Shown one piece after another: positions 18,301-27,110 of a stretch of 64,000 nucleotides of DNA. The stretch spans positions 1 through 64,000 of the forward strand of contig CAKSNY010000005.1 in assembly GCA_934476455.1 (NCBI GenBank), written 5' to 3'. The first letter of the stretch is position 1. Each line of letters opens with the position of its first letter. The position numbers were made by a program, and so were the translations under genes. The notes beneath the pieces are model-generated. The model ran no database searches, was not told the origin of the DNA, and worked only from the letters and a program-made list of their open reading frames with translations. The stretch is from an uncultured Clostridia bacterium. Lineage in GTDB: Bacteria > Bacillota > Clostridia > UMGS1883.

Positions 18301-21300
18301 ATTCTTACGGTTGATAAATCTGTAAATATCGAAGTAATATTTGAGAAAAAGCCCAAGATATTTATTAACGGAAGCGAAGGCGGCGCTACCTCTGCCGACT
18401 GCGGAGGAGAAGGCGTTTCAAGCGGAAGTTTTGTGGAATTCGGAAGCGATGTGACCTTTACATTTATTCCGGAAAGCGGATATATCTTAGAAAAGGTTAC
18501 GGAAAACGGAACTGACATAACAAGCAACCTTACAGACGTTTCCAACGCACCCGACAGCAAATACTACACAAAGGCGGATATAAACGCCGATGTTACGCTT
18601 GAGGTTACGTATAAGGCAAAGCCGAGGATTTTCGCCGCACAAAATGAAGGCGGAGCTTTGGAAATGAAGGCAGTATCGGATTACGAAAGAAAGGATATTG
18701 CAAACGGCGGCTATGTTGATTTCAATACAAATTTAATCCTTACAGTGAAGCCTGACAAGGGATATGTGCTTGAAAGCATAAAATCAAACGGAAACGACAT
18801 AAGCTTTACGCCCCCGCACGACAGCGACGATATTGCGCTTACAATAGAAAACGTAGTAAGCGACATACAGCTTGAAATTACCTACAGGGCTTTGGCGGTA
18901 TACGACATAAGGTTTGAGGTAACGGATGTGAACGGCCCGGCAGAAGAAGGCGGAACAAACGGCACCGCAACACTTAATGCCGCACGTAAAGCAATGGCAG
19001 TTTACGAGGAAAACGTTACGCGTGATATTTTATGCACCGCAGCGGCATACGAAGGCGGCATTGTAACCCTTATTGCAAATTCCGACCCGGGCTACCGCGT
19101 AAAGGAATGGACGATTGACGGCACTGTGCTTAAAACAGATGAAGATGAGGTGTTTGTGGGAAATACCCTTGTTATAACACCCGAAAAACTGAACTTGTAC
19201 CACGGCAAGACAATTAGCGTTCAATTTGAGCAGGGCGCGGGGCGTATCACGTTTATGCAGCCCTTAAACGGAACAATTACGGCAGAATCCGCCGGCGCAC
19301 CGTTTATCAGCGGAGGAAGCGCCGAAAGCGACGTAATATTTACGGTAGTTCCCGATGAACACTTTACCGTTAAATACTGGACGCTTGACGCAGTGCCGCT
19401 TACGCAGCAAACAGACCTTACATATTTGTTTGCGCCGAACGGACGCGACGCAAGCATAGGTGCTGTTCTTGAAAAAGAAATTATACCGATAACCGTAACA
19501 TCCGACGGTAACGGAACGGTAGATTACCCGCCCGTAACGCGCCACGGCGATAATATAACCATTACCGCAGCCCCGTACGAGGGTTACGAGTTTGACGGAT
19601 GGTACAAAAACGGTGTAAAGATTGAAAATGCAGCCGCATCGTACAGCTTTGAGGTTTTGGAGCAGGCGTCTTATGAGGCAAGATTTAATATTACAGGCGG
19701 AATACTTGTAAACTACGGCACAAATGACGAAGCCCTCGGAAGCGTGGGCGCAATCCTCAACGGCTGGGTATTTGAAAGCGGAAGACGTACCGTAACCGGA
19801 CAGGAAATTACCTTTACCGCAACTCCGCAGCAGTATTGCAGAATAAAAGAGTGGCGCGGACTGCCCGCAGACGCCGTTGTAAGCGCGGATAAGTACACCG
19901 TGAAAATAACCACGGCTGACAGCAATATAAACATTACGGCAGTATTTGAAGAAATACCCGTATACAGCATAACGCTTATTCAGCCCGAAAACGGAAGCAT
20001 AAGCGCAAAGGTAAACGGTGAAGACGTAACAAGCGTAAGAGAGGGTACAACGGTTACGTTTAAGGCGGTGCCCGATCCCTATTATATGTTTGACGAATGG
20101 AGCGGCGACGCAGCCGGCGAGAGCGATTCCACGTTTGAAATGCCCATAACGTCCAATGTTACAGTCGGGGCGGCGTTTAAGCAAGCCGTATATTATGCGG
20201 TGGAATACTCTGTTATAGGTCTTGGCGGCAATGTAAGCGCTATGGCAGGAAACGAAAGCCTTGTTATAAATACACAGGCGCAGTATGTCGGCGGAACAAA
20301 GCTTGTGTTTACGGCGGCTCCCGAAGACGGAAAGATGATAAAAGAGTGGAAGATAAACGGCAATGTATGCGAAGGAAATCTTTCAAACACGCTTACCGTT
20401 ACACTTAAAGAGCCTATCAGCGTTACCGCGGAATTTGAGGATTACAGCTACGTAACACTGCCGGACGACACAGCCGATTTTGTTATTACGGATATTGTAA
20501 AGACACCGCAGGAATACGGCGCAACCGACAGAATTATAAGAAAACGCGGAAATGTGGAATTTGTTGTTTCGGGGGCAGGCACAAAGGCGATAACAGCGCT
20601 TGACATAAACGCCTCAGCAGCGGATAATGTTGAGATAACCCGCCAGAACGACGGAAAATACGCAGTTAAACTTACGGGCGTTAAGGAAAATGTTGCAATA
20701 AACGCCGCAACCGAAAACGGAGTGCCGTTTACAATCATTGCACCCGTAAACGGAACGTTAAGCGTAAGAAAGGCGGATAATACCGAAGTTATCACAGGCA
20801 GCGCAGTGGCAGCGGGTGAGGTGCTTACAATAATTGCAACGCCAAGCTCGGGCTACAGAAAGTCGTTTGTAAAGGTAAACGACAACGAAGTTCAAAATTC
20901 AACGTACACTGTTTCGGATACCGATACAGCAGTTATCGTTTCTGCCGGATTTGTTGTGTTCGGCGGTGGCGGCGGCGGTGGCGGCGGCAACCGCATAACA
21001 AAGATTTTTGACGTAAGCTTTGAAACAAACGGCGGAAGCCCCGTTAAAAAGCAGCAGATAACAGAGGGTAAAACCGCAACAGAGCCGCAAAACCCCACAA
21101 AGACAGGTTATACCTTCGGCGGCTGGTACAAGGATAAAGACCTTACCAGTGCTTATGATTTCTCCGCAGCGGTGTCTTCTGATATGACGCTTTTTGCAAA
21201 GTGGATTGAAAACGGAAAAACGGATGTTTCCGATGAAAAGCCGTTTGACGACGTTTCAAAGGAAGACTGGTTCGATGAAGCCGTAAATTATGTGTACGAA

Positions 21301-21780
21301 AAAGGGCTTATGAACGGTATGTCGGGCAGAACATTTGCACCGAATGACAATGTAAGCCGTGCGATGTTTGTTACGGTGCTTTACAGAATTGAAAAAGAGC
21401 CCGAAGCGAAAGAATCCGCATTTTTAGACCTTGAAAAGGGCGGATATTACGAAAACGCGGTTTCGTGGGCTGTCGAAAACGGCATTGTGCTTGGAATATC
21501 CGACACGCTGTTTGCACCCGATATGAGCATAACACGCGAGCAGATGGCGGCGATTTTGTACCGCTATGCATCGTATAAGGGATATGAAGGCAAGGAAAAG
21601 GAAGAAATTAACTTTGCCGACGAAAAGGAAATTTCCCAATATGCGCTTGACGCCGTTAAGTGGCTTACGGGAAATAAAATAATCCTCGGAAAAGATGACA
21701 ACACCTTTGCCCCGCACGAAAATTCGACAAGGGCACAGGCAGCGGCAGTATTTATGAGGATACTTGAAAATTTGAAGTAA
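12358..21780 (+). CDS. Giant SLH-anchored multidomain surface protein
   Basis: This 3140-residue exported protein starts at the ATG at 12358 with a GGGAGG site and a signal peptide (MQKKFFSLLLAVCMVTG..AMA). Domains in order: an FG-GAP/VCBS-like region (Asp-rich AGDYDGDGRDEI near residue 235); a Ser/Thr-patterned segment (about 638-907) resembling beta-pore-forming or aerolysin-like proteins; a fibronectin type III domain (about 915-1010); an Ig-like domain (about 1018-1108); several unassigned beta domains; many divergent InlB B-type repeats (about 1615-2860, with the WTxxG/VxFTAxP pattern); a run of nine glycines; one Listeria-Bacteroides repeat (about 2885-2955, GYTFGGWYKDKDLT); and three SLH domains (about 2961-3139). 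The SLH domains bind secondary cell-wall polymer, so it is held at the cell surface. Adhesion or glycan binding is likely; no enzyme motif is visible. Confidence 0.85.
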   Translation: MQKKFFSLLLAVCMVTGSISFSNIPAAMAEQASAGSAGESNLDASAYNALGFKNIDAENDTEAFFGKGNTVLMPKKELFLDYNGSSNYGTVLRSGINPYHNGGNLQQKGGYKRYGQYQNGDWAHLDEKNGYNNGQLGGTDLYRNVSSENKHQGRAYATSVAYNMGNGRDSSVATLYIRSTDSNRSNQRIVLELNDFENDGKSRKTRSYRIENGGANYALNEKGYFYSMDYDALFDITAGDYDGDGRDEIAVYAANNKVVIYKPEKSRLRTWKTITNIETETNYTADGDGIPAPKVKRAAIVSLQSYDLDKNNAEDLIITVSNPQGVSADTCKNLNYGYIYSGTASGGIEQKAKIPLYNEQKLLRSASSAAGDFYATGKPVLVFGGRLGDMSNPTKISNSDKIGTIAVEYDHNTKQYNAGEIQSYGEDFNKMLLRDNGVKYNPPIAMEAFNMYGEKDPSGDSPVRLFLFDRLYKYSGGVFVADGTTIDYLSDQKNNADEKENKGQTWISDVVKGNFTKKDIGRREQLIAVVGQRQDNDERYWFQIAYICANGDNVYRSSEGVLNQATGYFNRTDEWREGPYLTISAPDVDNDSMLLEFKGSETYYSKPEVQAIMQSAPFFDDVADVYDDYLNNGATSYGKSESSSKGVSASIETSIGVYTSEEASLGGAAEFEASIAAVASYEHQTTWTKTTEVEYAGGVGDDYVVMYTVPFHRYVYDGYNSVYNSITRKWETQKIPVIIEEPLTPSTVIVTVDKYDEIAKMYSGLEPIRGNVIKSTPGNPASYQSWAKGEFKPIGSTMTLTNAGKGNGATTTVSLTDETDNENSFSVGIEENLKAGGGAGFLGNNVKAGVVQSMTAAVGGVFSNMNGVAYTGTVDSLPEGVEEFGFNWQLGYSKIKFNDEDVIVIGYKTSNVKRPPMAPKNIAITDIGSDFMTIEWDETPDAAVYELSFITTDGQELLLDNIPATMAKDGVLSYTVKNLEPRTTCTFEVRASNVYGARSLPTPRVTGITMAVGDSQFSITKQPGDVEAAAGKDAVFKIEASGDNSEMIKYQWYSYDTDDKAWKKLTGKTSNELKLTVSDEMDGSKYRCTAYQGTKFLNSKSALLTVGLSQSKATLTVSSGGSVLSDGASVRADYEKIVTSNEYADVWRPVTEERGGVTYKKLAAAEAENADDAEISYSYTAPYIWSASADGNTEYYKDDNNSAGGKYTADSKYVFVKDGDSAVTVETEGKITSSLAETDLGSGKKSTKGYKILSGGEYVYIYEYKDTENNDITEYYRKNAGGTYDKYAPTSQETLIKIGETTYNVDSFVEVKEKKSEAVTVSTSQKQAGEKITLFASVLDGSNKITAGGVSFKITDKQTGTVVSVGGVYDDSKKGWTAEYTFPMAGLYSVNAIYLGSDEFYADTSDAVNIYAYGGGNSLSIAGGAMIYGDSLDLLPTLISSGGFTNCIVDYTVKKLSRIESTVEGKKVVKEEWNTLPLQIAQNIFIPDSVGKYMIVAKYTDANSGEEISAAATVEVSARRVTLSPEDVEGNLSESESVRAEKLKTERIAIDGMSGADLDRLRSSLALRSDATKAKSKGKYTIEISGINSADFADKYTIVANNAVYTIEQSTVTVKADAKANGAVSISYVTDRYNTDGTVAGKSTPLTVESGAQIPLGADVTFTAQPKPGYGVNKWTVTGAAAAPGRENTFTIQNIGQNTEVSVSFSYTLNTVSFVPTDENGATALERGSIEGAYADSTSFESGNSLTSGKTITLTAIPNDGYVLCGWQRSEGNSGVWETLKVSGRDEKDTKLTQKVSDVISPVVYRAMFTQKTDKTLTFDIVDSDNKKITGISVFVNGSEVTDKDENGRLKFTAYRHQNLEIEVKTPDSVLVDYWEAGAKAVEGSNKKTLVYDLQDDTDYIIHCEIPNTRTVTFTAKTADGSPIEGNSVSAKRVGGGDILNGSSQPQSIQIEFTASAQEGWRVKQWNSGGKKILGEDALSYILTVDKSVNIEVIFEKKPKIFINGSEGGATSADCGGEGVSSGSFVEFGSDVTFTFIPESGYILEKVTENGTDITSNLTDVSNAPDSKYYTKADINADVTLEVTYKAKPRIFAAQNEGGALEMKAVSDYERKDIANGGYVDFNTNLILTVKPDKGYVLESIKSNGNDISFTPPHDSDDIALTIENVVSDIQLEITYRALAVYDIRFEVTDVNGPAEEGGTNGTATLNAARKAMAVYEENVTRDILCTAAAYEGGIVTLIANSDPGYRVKEWTIDGTVLKTDEDEVFVGNTLVITPEKLNLYHGKTISVQFEQGAGRITFMQPLNGTITAESAGAPFISGGSAESDVIFTVVPDEHFTVKYWTLDAVPLTQQTDLTYLFAPNGRDASIGAVLEKEIIPITVTSDGNGTVDYPPVTRHGDNITITAAPYEGYEFDGWYKNGVKIENAAASYSFEVLEQASYEARFNITGGILVNYGTNDEALGSVGAILNGWVFESGRRTVTGQEITFTATPQQYCRIKEWRGLPADAVVSADKYTVKITTADSNINITAVFEEIPVYSITLIQPENGSISAKVNGEDVTSVREGTTVTFKAVPDPYYMFDEWSGDAAGESDSTFEMPITSNVTVGAAFKQAVYYAVEYSVIGLGGNVSAMAGNESLVINTQAQYVGGTKLVFTAAPEDGKMIKEWKINGNVCEGNLSNTLTVTLKEPISVTAEFEDYSYVTLPDDTADFVITDIVKTPQEYGATDRIIRKRGNVEFVVSGAGTKAITALDINASAADNVEITRQNDGKYAVKLTGVKENVAINAATENGVPFTIIAPVNGTLSVRKADNTEVITGSAVAAGEVLTIIATPSSGYRKSFVKVNDNEVQNSTYTVSDTDTAVIVSAGFVVFGGGGGGGGGNRITKIFDVSFETNGGSPVKKQQITEGKTATEPQNPTKTGYTFGGWYKDKDLTSAYDFSAAVSSDMTLFAKWIENGKTDVSDEKPFDDVSKEDWFDEAVNYVYEKGLMNGMSGRTFAPNDNVSRAMFVTVLYRIEKEPEAKESAFLDLEKGGYYENAVSWAVENGIVLGISDTLFAPDMSITREQMAAILYRYASYKGYEGKEKEEINFADEKEISQYALDAVKWLTGNKIILGKDDNTFAPHENSTRAQAAAVFMRILENLK

Positions 21781-22226
21781 TAGACAAGGGGATGTTAAAA
21801 AAGTCCAGAACGCAAAAAGGCAATTATAATAAAGGGTTTATACCTTCAAAATAGTTTAAAAACTCTTTTATGGTAGAAAAATCTCATTACATTCGATTTT
21901 TCTGTATTTATAAGCCTTTTTGCTACGAACAAACTTCACCTCTCGGGCGTCGAAAACAGCGTAATGAGTTCGCAGCAAATTGAAATTTGCTGCGAACTCA
22001 TTATGCTGTTTCTCCTTTTTCCCAAAAACCTTTGGTTTTCGGGATGCCCTGTTATATACATCTTCGGGTGTGGCATAATGCAATAGAACCCGATATGCCT
22101 GAAGTTTGTCCGTTATGAAGCTTTTTTCCCTATCCCCTTGAAAAGAAGCTGTTTAAAAACGTTACAGGGAAAACCCCGACCCCAATTTTACGGTAATAAA
22201 AAATATTAAATTACAGGATGGTAGTT
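21781..22226. other. Intergenic region with long inverted repeat
   Basis: No convincing gene. A near-perfect inverted repeat with arms of about 24 bases lies at 21957-22008 (core GAGTTCGCAGCAAATT/AATTTGCTGCGAACTC). A smaller hairpin CCCAAAAACC/GGTTTTCGGG lies at about 22020-22043. A 71-codon minus-strand frame (21868-22083) reads through the repeat and is probably not a gene. The layout resembles a small dispersed repeat unit. Confidence 0.5.
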
Positions 22227-22442
22227 ATGGAATTAGGACAGTACATAAAAGAACTTCGCATATCAAAAGGAATGTCATTGGATGATTTAAGTAAAGTAAC
22301 TGGGGTTTTGCCGGGTACTGTTAAAAAGTGGGAAAACGGGCAAACAAAAAATCTGAAAAAAAGGACAATACACAGATTGTCCGTATATTTTGGCGTCAGC
22401 TTTTCCCGATTTTTCCCGGATTCAGAGGATAAAAAGCAATAG
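22227..22442 (+). CDS. Small XRE-family helix-turn-helix protein
   Basis: About 71 residues, nearly all one Cro/CI-type DNA-binding domain (LGQYIKELRISKGMSLDDLS; VLPGTVKKWENGQ). The start at 22227 has AGGATG at proper distance; the ATG at 22218 sits on its own AGG and is unlikely. There is no partner gene, so it may be a stand-alone repressor or a remnant. It converges on the DUF4091 gene, with a hairpin between them. Confidence 0.7.
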   Translation: MELGQYIKELRISKGMSLDDLSKVTGVLPGTVKKWENGQTKNLKKRTIHRLSVYFGVSFSRFFPDSEDKKQ

Positions 22443-22481
22443 AGAACAAACAAAGGGCAAAATCCAAAAACACACAAAAAA

Positions 22482-22510
22482 CCGCCTAACCCTATTGGTT
22501 AAGCGCTTTT
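22482..22510. terminator. Terminator overlapping the end of the DUF4091 gene
   Basis: A hairpin of CCGCCTAACC/GGTTAAGCG with T-rich flank. Twenty bases (22486-22505) are identical to the terminator at 53223-53242. Part of the stem encodes the last residues of the minus-strand gene. Confidence 0.6.
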
Positions 22511-24144
22511 TCAATTTGTTCATTAATCTTTTGTCTTAGCTTCAGTAAAAACTCACTGTCTCTCGGGTATTCCTTAAAGGTAATTGTTTCGCCTGCCGTT
22601 TCATCTATCAGGCGAATAACATCTTCCCTGCTGGATAATTTTTCAAGCATTTCCATTGCTGCTATATCCTGTATCATTTCGCAAAATACCTTTAGTCTGA
22701 GCGAGGGCAATGCACAATCATCCCCGGGATATACTATAAATGGGTCACCTCCGGGGAAAGCACCGTAGCTGTCAGTAATACGATACGGGTCACAGTAAAA
22801 CCGTGAAAGCTGCGAATAATAGAAGTTGTATCCCCAGTGCAGGAAGCCTTGTATACCATACCTATAAAGCTGAATTCCCAAAATTCGGTTACGGTATGAT
22901 GGCATTGCAAGGAAACGGTTTGCCACATAGTCATACTGGCTACAACAATAATATGCCCACAAATCAGGCACATTTTCCGCCACAAAAGCTTCAATCCTTG
23001 TTGTTGACACGACAGGCTTTTTGACAACACCCTTTTTGTAGAAATCAAGGCTTGACAGCGCATCAATAACATTGCACCCTTCAAGATATTTCTGCACAAC
23101 CTCCTTCGCTCGGAGATAGTCTGCAAGATTATCTTCGTTTGGCTCGTCTGATATATGGAAATATGTACTCTCCAAAAGTCCTCTATCCGAAAGGAAGCTA
23201 CGAAGTGACGAAATAAACTGCGAGAGAAAATTTGCATATTCCTTTGATGTCGCCTCTGTTTCCCAACCAAAAAGTTTTACCAATTTTCCGTTTTCCTCCG
23301 CAACAACCTTCGGCGCGCACTTTGCGCCCCACTGCGTGAAGAGATGCGAGATTTCAATATATTTAACATTATACCTCTGCATAATTCCTATCCATTTTTC
23401 AAGCTTTTCAAAGCCAAATCGATAGTTCTCACCGTCTTTAAAAACATCAACAAGCTGAACTGTCGGGCGCTCTGCCCCTGTCTCTGTATCAAGAGACGGT
23501 GTAAGCACAGGTGTAAGGAGCATATTTATCCCATTCTCCCCTGCCATTTTTATGTAGCTTTCAATTAGCTCCCAGTGCTTTTGACTAAAAATTTCAACCT
23601 TGTGAGCATCTGCAATGCAGTCGGCATAAATCCACTGCGTAAAAATACGTTCTGATGGAGTTGCCGAAGCATCTATTACGTTAAGGTTAAAGCATATCCC
23701 TTCATTTACGTCTTCCTTTTCGCTTGTAAATGTTACTGTAACAGGATGTATTCCGCTTTTTATATTTCCGTTTGTTTTTAGAGTTACCCATATGCTTCTC
23801 CACTGATATGGCGATACCAAAAATTCCTTGTTTTCCGCGGGAAGAAGCATATCAGGAAATAGCCCCGGCTCCTTCGTTATGTAATCCTCATCCTCACAAA
23901 ACGGGTATGTCGGGAAGGAGCAGGGAACATTTTCTACAAGGAAAAGTTCTGCGTTACACCCTATAGGTGCATCTATACCGGCTTTTGCCATAAAGCTACT
24001 TTCCTCTTGTGCTTTAAAGGCAATCTGATAAGAAATTTCATTTCCTTTTAAAATTGAATTTTCAATGTAGTTTCCCTTAACCTCTTTATCATTCAGAAAT
24101 ATTTTCTCAAGGGAGGAGCATTGTTTTAAAATTATACCATTCAT
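22492..24144 (-). CDS. DUF4091 / GH123-like glycoside hydrolase
   Basis: A 550-residue protein without signal peptide, so it is probably cytoplasmic. An N-terminal beta-sandwich (about 1-170) precedes a TIM-barrel-like DUF4091 domain. The acidic pair in YFHISDEPNED matches the Asp-Glu catalytic pair of the related GH123 beta-N-acetylgalactosaminidases. Other barrel features are MLLTPVLTPSLDTETG and YIEISHLFTQWG. It lies 9 bases after the GH2 gene in one operon, so it probably works on the same imported oligosaccharides. The exact substrate cannot be read from the sequence. Confidence 0.75.
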   Translation of the reverse strand: MNGIILKQCSSLEKIFLNDKEVKGNYIENSILKGNEISYQIAFKAQEESSFMAKAGIDAPIGCNAELFLVENVPCSFPTYPFCEDEDYITKEPGLFPDMLLPAENKEFLVSPYQWRSIWVTLKTNGNIKSGIHPVTVTFTSEKEDVNEGICFNLNVIDASATPSERIFTQWIYADCIADAHKVEIFSQKHWELIESYIKMAGENGINMLLTPVLTPSLDTETGAERPTVQLVDVFKDGENYRFGFEKLEKWIGIMQRYNVKYIEISHLFTQWGAKCAPKVVAEENGKLVKLFGWETEATSKEYANFLSQFISSLRSFLSDRGLLESTYFHISDEPNEDNLADYLRAKEVVQKYLEGCNVIDALSSLDFYKKGVVKKPVVSTTRIEAFVAENVPDLWAYYCCSQYDYVANRFLAMPSYRNRILGIQLYRYGIQGFLHWGYNFYYSQLSRFYCDPYRITDSYGAFPGGDPFIVYPGDDCALPSLRLKVFCEMIQDIAAMEMLEKLSSREDVIRLIDETAGETITFKEYPRDSEFLLKLRQKINEQIEKALNQ

Positions 24145-24153
24145 TTTTTATCC

Positions 24154-26988
24154 TCATATTATAAAAAACTCAAACTTTATTTCTTTGTCAGTAAGACAAT
24201 ACTTCGGCAAAATCTGAGGACCGCAGCTGCTTGAGCCAATTCCCGACACCTTGTAATCTATGCGGATATTTGTAAAGCCGTTTTTGTAAAGCTCATCCGT
24301 ATGCATTGCTTCGGTAAGTGCCTCCTTTGTATACTGTGATACATTGAACTCAAACTCTCCGTCTGTAAAGAATGTAAGACCACTGCCCATTTTAAGAAGC
24401 TTTGCACGTGTATGGTTTCCGTGCTCCTGAGGCATTACATAATTTACATATTCCTTCTGCGCACTGCTTTTATACATTCCCATTCGCACGTGATGGTGCA
24501 TATCGCAGTAGTTCTCACCCTCACCCATACCAAAATATGTAAAGCTGTCATTAGGGCAGGGAGATGTAAATTCAAAGCCAAGCCTGGGGAGGAAGATTTC
24601 AAGATTCTCACGTACTTTTCCGTTAAGGGTTACCTTAATCTCTCCATCTTTAAAAAATTCATACTCTGCCATATACTTAAATATCGGAAGTCTTGCCACA
24701 CCTGCAAGTGCACCGGTAACAGTTATTTTGTTACCCTCTGCTCCGCAGGAATATACCTTGGAAAATAGTATATTCATATTTTCCCCTGCAAGGTTATCTC
24801 CGTCTACAAGTCCCCACTTTTTCTTCACCTGTCTGTCATTATCGGTGGGCGCTCTCCATACGGAAAGCCTCGTCATAGATGCAAGCTGCTCTTCTCCATT
24901 CTTTATAATGCTTTCAAACGCACCGTAATGCTTGTTAAATATATAGCTGTAGTTTTCGCCGCTTATATAAAATCTTCCGTTGTCAAAATATATTTCGTCT
25001 ATCGGCTGACTTATGGATATTTTTTTCACATTCACAGGTAATTCGTGTTGCTTTCTCGCCCTCTCATTACCGTTTTTATCAAGGAGGGTTATGTTAAGGT
25101 ATGCACCGTACTCACATTCATTCGGAACAGTAAACGGCATATCAAGCACCGCTTGTGCGTGCGGTTCTAATGACAGAGCAACTGTTTTTTCATCAAGCAC
25201 CTTATCGTCAACGTAAAGCTCCATTTTAATATTGAATTCATCAAGATTTCTAAAATCATACCCGTTTTTGATTATTATTTTTCCATCAATATATTCTGAA
25301 TCAAATTGCTGATATGAATATTTAACATCAAGAGAGCCTGCTTTAAGACTACGGTCGGCAAAAACAAGTCCGTCACAGCAGAAATTTCCGTCATTTGTCA
25401 GTTCCCCGAAATCGCCGCCGTATTTTTGCACGCCGTCCTCAATCGCAACGTGGTCTGCCCATTCCCATATGCATCCGCCGATAAATTTGGGGTATTTTTT
25501 AAACATTTCCATATAGTCAGAAACATCCCCTGGGCCGTTACCCATTGAATGGGAAAACTCACACAGGAAAAACGGCAATTTCTTTTCTTCATCCTCTGCA
25601 TATTTCTGCATATAGGAAAAGCTTGCATACATTTGTGAATGAACGTCAACATTACTGTCATCGCCCTTTCTTGATGCATCCTCGCAGTGGATAAGACGTG
25701 TATTGTCACGAAAGCGTGTCCACTTTATCATTTCAATGTGGTTTTCCCCGTGACCGCTTTCATTGCCTGTTGACCACATAATAATTGAGGGATGGTTTTT
25801 GTCACGCTCTACCATACGCATCATTCGCTCTAAAAACATTTCACGAAAATCGGGGTTAACGCAGGGCCATATCGGATCATCGACGTCGTAGCAATAAACT
25901 TCTGTTCCCTTTCTTGAAACATATCCATGTGTTTCGAGGTCTGCCTCGTCAATAACGTAAAAACCAAGTTCGTCACACATATTCAAAAATTCAGGTGTTG
26001 GGGGATAATGTGACGTGCGGACTGTGTTTATATTAAGCTCCTTCATTAGCATTAAGTCATTTCTGAGCTCTTTATCAGACATTGTCCATCCCTTCTGCGG
26101 ATGTGTGTCGTGATGGTTTACACCACGAAGTATTACGGGCACACCGTTTATGAGAAGCTCGCTCTTTTCCGATATTTTAATATCACGCATTCCAACCTTA
26201 AAGGGAATAAATTCCGTCTTTCCCTTTACAACAACAGTGTAAAGGTGCGGTTTTTCTGCATTCCACAGTACGGGATTACTCAAATCGGCGATTTTGTCAC
26301 CGTCGTAAATTTCATAATCTGACGCATCAACTGTGATTGATTTTGTATCTGCCTTTATGTAAACATCTTCGATATGCTCTGCCTCTCTTGAAAGCAGGTA
26401 TACATCACGAAAGATTCCGTTGTATCGCATAAAATCCTGATCTTCAAGATAGCTTCCGACGCACCATTTTAAAACCCTTGCCGTAATGATGTTTTTACCT
26501 TTTTTCACAAAGGGGGTGATGTCAAATTCCGCCTGCATATGCGAAACCTGCGAAAAACCTACATACTCCCCGTTTACGTATAAAATCAGGCAGGAGGAAA
26601 CACCCTCAAACACCGCATATGTTTTGCGGTCTGTCCACATTTCATCAAGCATAAATTCACGCTCATAAATGCCGCATGGGTTATCATCGGGAACGTACGG
26701 TGCATCTACGGGATGCGGATAGTTGTAGTTTGTGTAGACGGGCTTCTCATAGCCGAGACTCTGCCAGCACGAAGGCACAATCACGCTGTCCCACGCTGTA
26801 ATTTTTTCGGGTACGTCAATGTCACGCTTAAAGAAGGCAAAATTCCATCTGCCGTTTAAAAGCTTGTAATAGGCGGAGTTCTCCCTCTTTCCTCCCAGTG
26901 CCTTTTCAAGTGTATCGTAGGGAATATAGTATGCCCTCTCTTTTACTCTGTTTTCACTCGTTTTGTCAAACCTCTCATATATACGCAT
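24154..26988 (-). CDS. GH2 family beta-galactosidase (LacZ-like)
   Basis: A 944-residue protein, slightly short for LacZ (about 1020), without signal peptide. Order: sugar-binding jelly roll (to about 200), Ig-like domain (about 205-270), TIM barrel (about 275-570), second Ig-like domain and a C-terminal Bgal-small domain ending with the DYKVSGIGSSSCGP pattern. The acid/base is Glu410 (WSTGNESGHG) and the nucleophile Glu477 (FLCEFSHSMGNGPGD); the HYPPTPEF motif is also present. It should remove beta-linked galactose from imported galacto-oligosaccharides such as pectic galactan fragments. It heads the operon controlled by the site at 27053-27110. Confidence 0.93.
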   Translation of the reverse strand: MRIYERFDKTSENRVKERAYYIPYDTLEKALGGKRENSAYYKLLNGRWNFAFFKRDIDVPEKITAWDSVIVPSCWQSLGYEKPVYTNYNYPHPVDAPYVPDDNPCGIYEREFMLDEMWTDRKTYAVFEGVSSCLILYVNGEYVGFSQVSHMQAEFDITPFVKKGKNIITARVLKWCVGSYLEDQDFMRYNGIFRDVYLLSREAEHIEDVYIKADTKSITVDASDYEIYDGDKIADLSNPVLWNAEKPHLYTVVVKGKTEFIPFKVGMRDIKISEKSELLINGVPVILRGVNHHDTHPQKGWTMSDKELRNDLMLMKELNINTVRTSHYPPTPEFLNMCDELGFYVIDEADLETHGYVSRKGTEVYCYDVDDPIWPCVNPDFREMFLERMMRMVERDKNHPSIIMWSTGNESGHGENHIEMIKWTRFRDNTRLIHCEDASRKGDDSNVDVHSQMYASFSYMQKYAEDEEKKLPFFLCEFSHSMGNGPGDVSDYMEMFKKYPKFIGGCIWEWADHVAIEDGVQKYGGDFGELTNDGNFCCDGLVFADRSLKAGSLDVKYSYQQFDSEYIDGKIIIKNGYDFRNLDEFNIKMELYVDDKVLDEKTVALSLEPHAQAVLDMPFTVPNECEYGAYLNITLLDKNGNERARKQHELPVNVKKISISQPIDEIYFDNGRFYISGENYSYIFNKHYGAFESIIKNGEEQLASMTRLSVWRAPTDNDRQVKKKWGLVDGDNLAGENMNILFSKVYSCGAEGNKITVTGALAGVARLPIFKYMAEYEFFKDGEIKVTLNGKVRENLEIFLPRLGFEFTSPCPNDSFTYFGMGEGENYCDMHHHVRMGMYKSSAQKEYVNYVMPQEHGNHTRAKLLKMGSGLTFFTDGEFEFNVSQYTKEALTEAMHTDELYKNGFTNIRIDYKVSGIGSSSCGPQILPKYCLTDKEIKFEFFII

Positions 26989-27052
26989 AGCTTTTTCTCC
27001 TTATTTCAAGTGCTCTAAAATTTTTCATAACAAAATCCCTCCGTATATGCTT

Positions 27053-27110
27053 ATTCTAACGAAAGCCTGTTCCCTTGTAAATAGACAACATAATAAAAGA
27101 TGGACAATAA
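27053..27110 (-). promoter_or_regulatory. Regulon operator A with promoter of the GH2 operon
   Basis: On the minus strand: TTGTCC (27107-27102), 14 bases, TGTCTA (27087-27082), then directly TTTACA (27081-27076), 17 bases, TAGAAT (27058-27053). The start codon follows about 65 bases later. One of six matching sites in the locus. Confidence 0.8.

Noticed and set aside
17160..20960. CRISPR array or DNA tandem repeat in the giant gene
   Set aside because: The repeats are at protein level (InlB-type) and diverge strongly in DNA; no regular spacers exist. No CRISPR array was seen anywhere in the window.
21868..22083. 71-codon minus-strand frame
   Set aside because: It runs through a long inverted repeat and reads like repeat-derived sequence; no ribosome site was seen.
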